A stretch of 64,000 nt of DNA, from positions 2,183,684 through 2,247,683 of the forward strand of contig OX465107.1 of NCBI GenBank assembly GCA_949987565.1. Direction: 5' to 3'. Each line of letters begins with the position of its first letter. The first letter of the stretch is position 1. Below the pieces are notes generated by a model, which searched no databases, had not been told where the DNA came from, and saw only the letters and a list, made by a program, of their open reading frames with translations. This DNA comes from Luidia sarsii. Lineage: Eukaryota > Echinodermata > Asteroidea > Paxillosida > Luidiidae. Below are positions 24,403 to 36,000 of this stretch, one piece after another. Both the position numbers and the translations under genes were made by a program.

Positions 24403-25499
24403 GTATTAATATAATTTTGCGCAACTCGCTGGTTAACTTGACCATGAATTGACGGATTCATGGTCGATGAAAACTGCATGATTAAATTAACAAACCTCGC
24501 AAATTTAAGAAATCCCCAGCCACAGTTTCAGCAGAAAATGAAAATGTTAATATTCGGAATGGAATGTACAGATAGGAGGAATATACCCTTACGTGTGGGG
24601 CCTGTCTAACAATGAAACGAGACCGAGAATCAGTGCAAAACACGCAAGAATTTACACTGCCACGGCACGGGTGACATGTTGCAAATGCAATGTTATGTAT
24701 GCATAGGCTTACGTGCAACAGTGCACGTCGTACGTTCCTTTGGCGACTAGTGTTGTCAATGTCACTTGTCAGTCTGAGAGATTATTCGTCCCATTCACTC
24801 GATATAAAAAGACGCAGGCAGCACTCACTTATTCCTCGCGTCTATTTGATAACCATCTTGCCAAGGAGGTCCCCTGGTTGTCTCTTCCAAACGCTCAAAA
24901 ACTCGACTCAAATCGGAGACACGGAGCTCACGGCAGCACAGGGATTACGCCTACCAAGCAACTTCACGCGCCATTTTGGAATGCTAATTTTTTCGACTTC
25001 CAACCAATCATCTCCGCGGAATAGGATCAGGTGACCGTGAAACATGAATAATGCATAGCATTTGATGACGTCTCAAACTCCGCTCGCGCTGTGTCAACAA
25101 AAGCACATGCGGTTTGTTTACCTCTTGCAGCGAATGATGATTCACCGTTAGGCACGTGTCTACGTGACGAGACATGGCAGAATCACTCGTATCAAAATAT
25201 ACTTTTACCAGGACTGGTTTTACCATGGAGGAATATTCCTCCATGGTTTTACTAAGAGAGAGTGTATACAAAATCACGTAGATTGTGCTATTGATAAGAA
25301 AGGAAGAGTATGTACACAAAACCAAAAAGCCCGATGAGTGAGATGTTTTATTTTATAGAGAATCTATGGAGCCAAGTAACCTTTGTGTGTCACTGGCCTC
25401 AAAAATATAATGGAAAGCATTTCCTGTTCGGGCACAAAAATCCATTTGCATGATTGAAATGTCCTTGAAATCAATTTTGGTTACATAAAAGGGTGTGAA

Positions 25500-25765
25500 T
25501 TAGCCTTAATTTCATAGAGATCAGTTAAGCAAGAAAATCTGACAAGCAAGAAATTCCTCTCCTGGCTAAAACGACAGAAATTGCCAACACGCACTATTTA
25601 CTTGATGCTTGCTGTACTTGACTTGAATTTTAGTATCGGTTGCTTCACATGAAATTACAAGTGGAATTTTGGCTGGCAACCTGATTCTTTTGAGGGCGAT
25701 TTTTCATGCTTAAGCAAATTTGGATGTTTAATCGGCTTTATGAAATAGCCCAATGAACGTAACCT
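25500..25765. mobile_element. 'TTTCATAGAGATCAGTTAAGC' foldback element
   Basis: The left end 'aatttcatagagatcagttaagcaagaaaatctg' is matched by the inverted 'gcttaagcaaatttgg...cggctttatgaaat'. Same family as 1914-2152. Confidence 0.55.
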
Positions 25766-26879
25766 TCCAGCTCAATAATAGATTTGGGCTATGGGAGGTA
25801 CTAAATTTCTACCTCCCAAAAAGTTGAATCGAATTGAACCTGAGCATTTTGGAGTGACAACGATGGTGTGATATTTGAAATCTCTAAAACCAAAACTATG
25901 CACATTACCCACAGACGTTTTGTTTTTATCTTTACCTTCTGATCCTTACTTAATTACCAACCCTCCTACCATTGCCTGTCGGTTGTTCTCATTGCATTCA
26001 ATCTTTCAACAAATCCCTGACAACAAAAGGAACTTCATTGAGACAGTTTTCTACACAATTCTGTTCTCTGGATTTCACTTTATTCCATATCAGATTTCTG
26101 TGTGGATTTGTTCCTGAGATTTACACAAAACTCCCTCCAGCCCAATCCCTGTATAAATAAATACACTCAGAAAACGGTCCACGAATTGATGCTATTATAA
26201 AATACTGTTTCCTTTCTTCATTTTTCGTTTATAGGCACTCCTAAAAGTATTTACTTTTCATGCCTTCATATAATACAATATAATGTGAAAACAATATATA
26301 TAAATATAGCAAACCCAGATTTGATTTTGTATCCACAATAGTGTTCACACCGTCCTGGAAAGATATGCTATAACTGAAAGGACTTGAAGTTTGAATTTTT
26401 TTTTCTTCTCGTCTAAATCTGACAAGAGTCTCCTAACCTTTTCCGTGCACGTTTTTGTTTGCAAAGTTGAAGTATAAAATGCACATCGCCCCTATAGCTT
26501 TGTCCTCAGCGGCCATTTTGAAAAGTCATTTTCGGCAGCTCAATTGCCTCGTCGATAAAAATATTACCACATACATACACACTTGGAAATACTCGGCAGT
26601 TCCTTCTATGCACGACTGAAAAATTCTGAAAATCTCTTATTGCATTTTGACTATTTTAATTTTAATGTTGGAAATTGAGGAATATGAAAAATGAAACTCA
26701 ATCTGACGAAAGGTCAAGTGGTTGAATGAAGGGTTAAAATACTCTACCATTTGCTTTCAGATTAGTTGATTTACTTTGACTTTAATGAATGAGTTCATTA
26801 GATATTATCCAAGTGTTAACTAAAAACTATTGACGCACAATTTGTCCAATGTTATCAGCATAAATTTTCATAGACTCCA

Positions 26880-27430
26880 TCTCATTCACCATCAGCATTA
26901 TTTCCATCGCCATCAACTCTTTCATCAACATCAAAATCATCACTATCACCACCGCCATCACCTCATGCTCTACCACATACACCACCACGTATTGTGACCA
27001 CCACCGCCACTATCATAAAACCAAAACCAAAACTACAACCACCCAACCAGCACCACCACCACCACCATCACCACCACCACCACCATCACCACCACCACCA
27101 CCATCACCACCATCACCACCACCACCGACCACCACCACCACCATCACCACTATCACTACCATCACCACCATCACCACCATGACTACCATCACCACTACCG
27201 TCCACCATCAACATCATCACCACCATCACCACCACCAACGCCACCATAACCATCACCACCACCACCACCTCCACCACACTCGATCAACACCACCACCACC
27301 ACAACCACCACCGCCACCACCACCACCCCCACCACCAATGAAACACCACAGATTGCCAACCTCACCATAATCACCACCTGATCTGCTCCTCCACCAACGC
27401 CATCCTGCGTCCCCACCACCACCACGACCC
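26880..27430. repeat. (CAC/CCA/CAT)n triplet-rich repeat
   Basis: A long imperfect 'ccaccatcacca' array. Its frames read as poly-His, poly-Pro/Thr or poly-Gly/Val and are not genes. Confidence 0.9.
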
Positions 27431-29395
27431 CTGCTGCCATGCAGTCTTGGCCGACTTTCCCCCTCACCAGCATCCCAATCACCCATTCCTTGGACCACCA
27501 CCACCACCAACAACACCTAGCTGTAGCTAGCATCCATCTAAGTTCCATGACCACTCACTACCATCATCAGGGCAACCCTATTCCACTGCATTGCAGCCAA
27601 GCCCACATGTTGAAGGTCACCCTAATTTTTGATGACTCACGCATCACATTGCAATTTCAAGGCGAACAGTTCTTCACAATCATTGGAATATTATCTGTGG
27701 GTATCCAAGCACCAGGGGGGGGGGGGGAGTGGCTAGGGACTTTCTGCACAAGTGGTGTGGCTTTGAAATGGAAAGCCTACACACTGTGCAAGTAATGAAT
27801 GATGAACAACAGAGTTTTCACGCTTTTTTCATGCTTAAGCGGCTCTGTGAAATTGGCCCTGGGTTGCTCAACAGAAACCCCCAAAAATCTGTCTTGATTC
27901 TTCTTCTCCAACCCCCCCCCCCCCCACCCCACATGCACGACCCATTATCTGTAGGATTCAGACAGCATCCTTCATGCAAATAATCTGCATTCATGCCCTT
28001 TTCAGTGGTATTCACTGTTCAAGATCTGAAGTAAATCTGTGGACAAGAACGAGATCATCAGAAATTTGAAATTTTTTGAAACTATCGTTTATGCTCAAAA
28101 TGGGAAGGATAGAGGAAGTAGAGAGAAAAGTCTAGATATTTGAGGTGTAAAAGATAAAAAGCGTGCATCCTGTAAAACCTGTATTTTTACTGAAGAATAT
28201 CGATCTAGAAAGGATTTTCAAATATTAAAAAAAAATTGTTAAAATCAAATTTGTTTTTATAATCCCCTCATAAAAAAAATTAAAGAAAAAACTAAATCAA
28301 GTGATTCATAAAATAAAGGCAATTGCAATAGTTCTAAGAAATTAATGTGTTTCCATACAGGTCATGACTGAGCTAGGACGCAAACTCATTCAAATTACTA
28401 AAAAAAAAATTAACGAGAAATTGGCTCCTTCCAAATTGGACCAAGAATCTAAAAAGGGCAAACGGAGGTTTTCAGAAAAAGAGAAGACATTTCAGAACTC
28501 ACCGAAATTCTGCAGAGCAAGTTCACCTCTAGTGACTTGAAATTTTAAAAGATACTCACTAAATACTTTCATAATTACCATTGAATGAGTTATTTGTTTC
28601 TCATGGTCATTCCTTTCCGAATTTTTTTTTTGGCCGCCACCAGCAGAACCCATATGAGGGACTTGTTCTTGTTCTCAAGCACACATAAAACCCAAGCATT
28701 CACAAAAAAAAAGTCATCTACAAAAATATAACGGGCAAACTTTGTCAGCACCTCTTCTGTGTTTGCTGTCTCCTTTTTTGTTTCTACTCCGCCGACGGAC
28801 AAACTCCCCCTCCCCCCAAATTGCATATATCGTTCCATTCTTTCTGGCAATGAAGCTTTGTTAAATACCAGACCTATCTGCGATGCCAAATTACTTATTT
28901 CCGTCTTGTGTGATTAACGAGAGCTCATTTTACTTGGTTGTAACTGGACGCACACCATGGATGCGCATATCAACAAACGGATATCAGAGATTTTCGGATG
29001 CTTAGTGACAGCAAACATGCAAGTCTTTAAATGTGGGCCCATTCGATTCTGAGCACGCCCGTCTCGTTCTGTGCAGGAGCACAACCACGAGGAAGATGGT
29101 CCTCCGACGCGGCCGCTGCCCTTGGACCGGATTCTCAAAGCCGGCTCCCCGATGGCCGGCCAATGAGAGAAGGGCATGAGGGTCACGCGGCGGACAGACG
29201 TGGCGAATAACTTTTCGACCGGTGTTGGAGATGCCGGGGCTCTGCTGACGAGGTTGGAGAGGGATTCTTGGACAGAACTGGAATTCCATTGCAGGTCACT
29301 CGGACGGATGGCTTGATCCGGCCGAATGAGTGGAGATTTGTGGCAAATGGTCCGGAGATGTACACAAACCCTATGCTGTAAGGTCCCTATAAAAC
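27431..29395. other. Intergenic region, second part
   Basis: A G run at 27715, a 'aagcggctctgtgaaattggccc' repeat end at 27830 and a C run at 27910 are visible. I support no gene here. Confidence 0.45.
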
Positions 29396-29740
29396 ATATT
29401 TGAAGTGCCCAACTTACTCATTTTATATCAACCTAGCAGAGTGGGACTTCAGTCTTCTGATGATAAACTTCTTCCATCTATCCCTACTGGGTCAAAATCT
29501 CTCGGAGATAAATCGTTCTCTACAGCTGGTCCCAAACTGCGGACCTGTCTCCCCATTGACATCAGCAAAGCTTCTTCTGCCATTATTTTCCGGAAAATTA
29601 CCCAAAATACAGTCTTATTGTTCTCGGATTTCCTGACTTTGCTTTTTTGTTTGTCAAAATATTTCATACAGCGCTTTAATCTTTTGATAAATGCGCTTTA
29701 TAAATTCCCACTATCATTACATTATTAATCGCATGAGTTA
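29396..29740 (+). pseudogene. LINE reverse transcriptase C-terminus and 3' end (L2/CR1-like)
   Basis: The frame from 29405 carries LQSSDDKLLPSIP, GDKSFSTAGPKLRTCLPIDI and SAIIFRKITQN, matching the usual 'LRSS..LL..P..R.K..GDR.F..AAP.LWN.LP..I..A....FK..L' ending of non-LTR elements. 'gcgctttataaattcccac' then AT repeats is a typical tail. The catalytic domain is absent. Confidence 0.65.
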
Positions 29741-30023
29741 TAATCATTAATTATGATTATAAATACCTCCCTATTAGAATTGCTGCATCCACTAGTTACC
29801 ATGGACTGCTTGATAAACTTTACAGTTCAGGATGTGTGGAGTCTTTGGGTTTTATCCATGCAAAATGCTGGATATTTAGAATTATCCAAGGGTAGTGGTT
29901 GAGTGAAAATGAGAACATGATGTATAGGGACCTTGGGAGCATGGGAGTGCACACCTAAACCCACTGTCACACAGTCTTAGCAACCCTTGTCAAGATGGCA
30001 GTGTGTGCAGAGATAGAGCGCCC

Positions 30024-30071
30024 TCACTCGGCCGTCTCGTATCCCTCCTGTTCCTCTTCCTCGCTGTCCAG
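30024..30071 (-). CDS. SLC4A2-like: Gene B exon 21: short acidic tail and stop
   Basis: Encodes [15 protein letters not shown] and TGA (30024-30026). It keeps the LD-plus-acidic motif but lacks the MPV ending of gene A and vertebrate AEs. Confidence 0.9.
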   Translation of the reverse strand: MDSEEEEQEGYETAE

Positions 30072-33000
30072 CTGTGGGGAGACCGCACATGTCAAAGGTC
30101 ATGATTTAGGATGCAAAAGTAAAACAGGTCATGTGAATCATGAATTTCAGAAGTAAATTCCACCTTTTTACCGTTAGCCACAGGGGAAACTAAGACCACT
30201 CAAGTCCTATGGCATGGGTTTACAATGTGATTTGAATTTAGAGTGTGGTAAAATGGAAAGAAATAATTTGAAGTATGGAAAGCCAATTTAACATTTCTTA
30301 CAAACAAATTTCAAAATAACATCACAGACTGCTGCAGGAGTGTAAAAGGACAAAATGGCTCTCCATACTAGTTCCCCGTTGCCGTGACTGTGTGTAATAG
30401 GGATTGATTGAGCAGTTCTCGTTCCTTCTGGACTCACCGCCTCAAGCTCCGCCCAGGTGTAGAAAATGCCCAGGACCTTGCGACGGATGAGGACGAGAAG
30501 GATGAGGCCGAAGGGGAAGACCATGGAGATGATGGAGGTCTTGACGAACCAGAGCACCATCAGGGAGACGATCTGGAGCAAGGTGAACATGTGCATCTTC
30601 CAGGCCTTGACCTGAAGGATGAGGGAGGAGGGAGGAAGAGGAGGAGGGAAAGGTGGAGGAAGAGGAGGAGAAGGGGGAGATGGAAGAGGAAGAGGATGAA
30701 GATGGAGGAGTATAAAGGAGGAGGAGGAGATGGAAGAGGAGGAAGAGGAGGGAGAGGAGGAGGGGGAGGGGGAGGAAGAGGAGGAGGAGGGGAGATGGAA
30801 GAGGAGGAAGAAGAGGAGGGAGAGGATGAGGAAGAAGAGGAGGAGGAAGAGGGGAGGAGGAGAATGGAGATGGAAGAGGAGGAGAAGGAAGATGTGGAGA
30901 TGGAGAAGGGAAAAGAGAAGGAAGAGGAGGAAAAGGAGGAAGAGGAAGAAAGAGGATGATGAGAAGGGTGAGAAGAGAGAGGAGGAAGAGGAGGGAAAGA
31001 AGATGGAAGAGGAGAAGGTTGAGGGTGTGAGGATGGGAGGATACGAGGTAGAAGGAGAGAAAAGGGGGTAAGGAGGAAAAGGCAGAGGATAGGAGGGGAA
31101 AAGAGGAGAAGGGTGGGAGTAGAAGAGAGGGGAAGGAGGAATATGAGAAGAGGAGGCAGGGAAGAGGGGAGGAGGAGCAGCAGAATGAGGAGGAAAAGGA
31201 GGAGGAGTGAAAGAAGTAAGAAGAGGAGGAAGGTGTGGAGGAGAAGGGAAGGACAAGAACAGCAGGACAAAAAAATGCTTCATAAGCTCTAATATAAAAT
31301 GCACGTACACTGAAACTATTTGTAAGTTTTTAATCTTTTATTATCGCTCATCTTTAAGCCAGACTGGATTGGGGCCTACCATGCGGACGTATTTCTTGTC
31401 CGGGTGATGCTTGCTGGGCATGAAGAAGATCTTGATGCGCTCAATGATCTGTATGCCGCTCAGAGAGCTGAGGCCCAGGTACATGAAGACGCCGTAGAGG
31501 ACCGCGATGGGCACTTCACGCAGCAGTGGGGCAATGAAATGAGTCAGACCTGCCACCAATTGGGGGACAAACAAAACGACGAATGAAAAACGGGCAAAAA
31601 AAACAAAAACCCACACATGGATCCAAATATCTAGAGCAGTTGAAACTCAGCTAAACGTGAAAAGTCCTTCTTTGTTTCACAGAATAAAGAACCTTACCTG
31701 TTCTTTGCCTGGGGCTTGTGTCTAACTTTGATAAGACATGAAGGTTTGCATGGTGGAAGAATGAAGGGGGAGGTTTGCGGTGGCACTGTGTAACGCATCT
31801 CTTGTTTGGGGGGGGGAGTGTATGTGTGGCTCTGAAAAGAGCCGGTAACTCTTTTCAGAGCCACACATGCACTCCTTCTCAAATAGAGATGTGTTACATG
31901 GTGTCAGCGCAAACCTTCCTCTTGTCAAATTTGGTGCTTAAGCAGCTCTATGAAATTGGGCCATGATTTTGCAAGGCAAAGTGCTTGAGTCACAAAGGTA
32001 GAGGTGCAAAACCTAAAACTAAAACACAACTGGACTGGGCCATTAATGGCAATCTTACCTATTGTAATAACCATCATTTATTATTTCAATGCTTTAGTTT
32101 CACATTTTAAATGCTTCATCAGATTTTAGCCAACATGTAGTTCACGCACAATTCATATCATTTGCTAGAGCTGCACCAACTGTATGATTATATTGTGTTG
32201 TGAGCAACATGGCAGACGTGCACGGCAGAATTAGTGTCTGTGAGTGTTACTTCTCTAAGCTTGACTGTTGCAAGAGAAAGGATACCACACCTATGAGGAA
32301 GCTGACTGCAAAGTTGGTCATCCGCTGGTCCTTGATGTGGTGCAGCCGCGGCTTGACGCCCGGCGCCTCGGTCCTGGTCAGTACAGTCAGACTGCCCAGG
32401 TGGGACACGGTCCGGACGGGCCCGGCACACATCCAGGGCAGGCCAAAGATGCCGGCCAGGAGGGAGAGCGCCCCCATCAGGAAGAGGTCCAGGTGGAAAC
32501 CTGTCCCCTTGCGAAGCTTGTGCTCCTTCTTGCTGACAAATTGCCTGGGGAGGAGGAGGAGGAGGAGGAGGATGAGGAGGATGAGGATGAGGAGGAGGAG
32601 GAGGAGGAGGAGGAGGAGGAGGAGGAGGAGGAGGAGGAGGAGGAGGAGGAGGAGGAGGAGCAGGAGGAGCAGGAGGAACAGGAGGAGGAGGAGAAGGAGG
32701 AGGAGGAGGAGGAGGAGGAGGAGGAGAAGGAGGAGGAGGAGCAGGAGGAGGAGGAGCAGGAGGAGCAGGAGGAGCAGGAGGAGCAGGAGGAGCAGGAGGA
32801 GCAGGAGGAGCAGGAGGAGGAGGAGGAAGAAGAAGAAGAGGGCAGGAGGGCAGGACGAGAAGGAGGAGGAGGAGAAGGAGGAAGAGGAGGAGGGGGGAGG
32901 AGGAAGAGGACGGCAGAAGGGTAGGAGGAGAAGGAGGAGGAGGAGGAGAAGGAGAAAAAGGTGGAGGGGGAGGAGGAGGAAGAGGAGGGCAGTAGGGCAG

Positions 33001-36000
33001 AAGGAGGAGGAGGAAAGGAGGAGGAGGAGGAGGAGGAGAAGGAGAAGGAGAAGGGGGAGAGGACAGGGAATATCAAAGATTTGCGGAAGACTTGTCTCTT
33101 CATGAGAGGTGTGGGTTCTGAGAAGAACCAGTGAGTATGGACTTGACATTCTGGGTCAGTACGCTCTGGCTGTCCTCGGAAGAGCAGCTATCAATTTCAC
33201 CCAACTCATCGTAACTTGTGATCAGTTGCAAGACAATGAGTGATGCATAGATAAGAAACCACACGGCCAAAGAGAAGAACTGGTAAGTGTGGGCACAAAC
33301 GTTCCGGGACAGTTCGCTATGGGGTGGATTTCACAAAGAATCCTAAGTGGTATTTTTGAAGCAAAATCCTGAGTGGTATTTTTTCCCCTCTCGATTCTAC
33401 TTCTTTTAGTTGAACCTTGCTATCTTGGAGCTTGTGATGACTATTTGGCCACATCCCCTGATCCCTGATCCCTGATCCAAAAACGGTTAAATAAGACATC
33501 AGTTACAAGAAACAGGCAAGAGTGAGCTTTCTTCATTGCCAACATTGACAACCCCGTGCCTATTCGCAAAGTCTTCAATCGACCCCTGACAATCTGTTCA
33601 TTGGGCCACGTGCCAAGGACTCACCCAGTCAGTAAGATCTCCATGTAGAGGAGGATGAAGAGTAAAAAAGCCGGGACGATGGCGCCAAAGACGGCGCCCA
33701 CCGGCAGTGCATAGTTGAGGCCCAAAGGGTTGATCAGCCAACCCCTCTTGCACGGATCCGTGGGGATGAATCCATCGGTGATGCTGAGTTTCTGCGGAAA
33801 AAAAACACCCCCACCAAAAAGTAAATAAAAAAGTTACAGAGTCATTTTCATCAATCGATCGACTGATTGATTAATCAATCAATCAGTTTGGAGGATCAAT
33901 CTTACCCTAAGTGCTATATACCATTGGAAAGGTCTTTATCTGCAGAAATCAGAAATACCATAAGAATTTTTTTTTTAATTCAGACTTGAAGCTCATTTTG
34001 TGGTGACGGGTCACAAATATGAAATCTGCCAAGCAGTAGTACACCACATGTGTGTTGATATCAAAGAACTAGATGGCAGAGTCCTCACCTGTGTATACGT
34101 GTCCTGTACAAGGTAATCCAGTGACACCATGAGAATTATTGCTATGGCGATGCCAAAATTGCCCATTGCCCGACGCGACTGCCAACAAAGAACAAACAAA
34201 TTTTTGTCTTTTCAAAATATTACAGTAATATGCAAAAATGTTGCAAACTGCTTACCAACTAAAATGATCCAAATGCAAATATCAAAAAGCTAGGAGAGCC
34301 TGACGTTTCGATCCCTGGCAGGACCTTTCTCAAAGGCATTCTGTCTTTGAGAAAGGAGAAAGGTCCAGTTAGGATCGAAATGTCAAGATCTTAAATTTTT
34401 AATTTTTTTTTTTTAATCGGAAAATGTGACTTTTGAGCAAAGAAAACTTTGACTGCATGTCCCGGGTATGCAAAACCAGAGGTCTCGGATTCAAGTCCAA
34501 GTCCGCTCAAAGTTTTCTTTGTCATTTAAAAAAAAAAAAGAAGACCAAAACGTAATTAGAAATCTTTTTGAATGATTTGAGAAAACAGCCCCCCCAAAAA
34601 TTGATTATAACAAGACTTGAATTCGAGCCTTCTGGCGTAATGTAACAGCGCTTATTTCTTTGCTATTAAAAATCAGACACTCAAGGGCCAGACATTTTTT
34701 TTATCCCAGCAGGACACTTGCTCAAAGGCCAAAGTTGATTATCTAGTGCAGGAAGACTAGGGCCCTTTTCCAAAACCCGGCTTAGGCTCCGGCTCCGGCC
34801 TCATCTCTGCTATCCAAACGCTGAAAACACAGGTTGGAGTTCTTTGTTGAAGATGTGGGTTCTTTTTTGAAACGCACTGTAAACATTCAAAAACAAAGCC
34901 AAAGGCCTCCCATTTCCATGCCTTGTACTTTAAAATGGATGGATGAAAATACTCAGAGCCTAAGCCTAAGCCGGGTTTTGGAAAAAGGGCCATATGATCT
35001 GAAGAGAGATGAAAAGATCAGCTGCGCTAGTCCATGACAGAGTTTCTTCTTCAATGACAGGTCTACAAGCCGTCCATGTCTTCGGCAGGCAGCCGGATTA
35101 CCGTTCTGCCGAGGAAGCTGCTGTTCCTGAGGATCTGCAAGAAGTAGGAGATGAAGAAGGTGCCAAAGGTCAGGATGATGGACAGGAGGGCCGTGTTGGG
35201 CCGCGGCGTCCAATGCCCCGGCGAGCAGGTATCGCCGTGGAGGGACTCCGATGAGTCCGCCTCCAGGCAGCTTGGATCTCTGGCCACCCCCTCTGTCGAT
35301 TCGTAGGTGGCATGGTGCGAGGTGTACGTCGTCGGGGGATCGTAGAAGTTGACGACTTGGCTGGCATTGCCGTCCGGAGACAGCACTGAGTAGGTGCTGT
35401 TGCCTGCGCTGCTGTTGGATGGTGGTGCGACAGCGTGGTGAAGGCCGTCCCCGAAGCAGTATTCTGGAAGCAAAGGATTGGCACAGAGTGTCTGCAGGGA
35501 GGAAGGAAGGAAGGAAGGAAGGAAGGGAGGGAGGAAGGGAGGAAGGGAGGGAGGAAGGAAGGAAGGAAGGAAGGAAGGAAGGAAGGGAGGGAGGGAGGGA
35601 GGGAGGGGGAAGGGAGGAAGGGAGGAAGGCAGGAAGGCAGGAAGACAGGAAGGGAGGAAAGGAGGAAGGGAGGAAGGGAGGAAGGGAGGAAGGGACGAAA
35701 AATACATTTACAAGGTTATACATGTAGGGTCCGTCTGTTATGTTATGTCACCTGGATGCTCTTCTCACAACTCATTCTTGAAAGAGATACATTTCATTGA
35801 TCAGACACTCACGTGGTAGAGGCCTAGGAAGGTCTCGTACAGGAACACCATGGAGATGAGCATGGTCAGGATCTCCTCGGTGAAGCGGGTGAAGTAGCGA
35901 ACCAGGATGCTGCCCTCGAAGGCCACCACCACGATGGAGATGACGAAAATCCAGACGCCCACCCAGGCCCGGAAGGGCAGGATCTCGATGCCGATGGTCT

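Larger units (their letters stand above)
21152..26879. other. Intergenic region between genes A and B, first part
   Basis: I find no supported coding exon here. The named repeats within it are listed separately. 22000-22990 and 23150-24100 show no recognisable element. Confidence 0.5.

Noticed and set aside
28590..28889. 99-residue minus-strand frame ending with KKKIRKG
   Set aside because: AT-rich intergenic DNA, no recognised domain, no flanking splice sites that fit gene B.
30288..31310. 340-codon minus-strand frame including gene B exon 20
   Set aside because: Only 30438-30611 is coding; the rest is the pyrimidine tract and the intron before it.
32268..33149. Long frames of poly-Glu, poly-Arg, poly-Ser or poly-Leu
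   Set aside because: They are translations of a (GGA)n tract in an intron; every frame is open because of the repeat.
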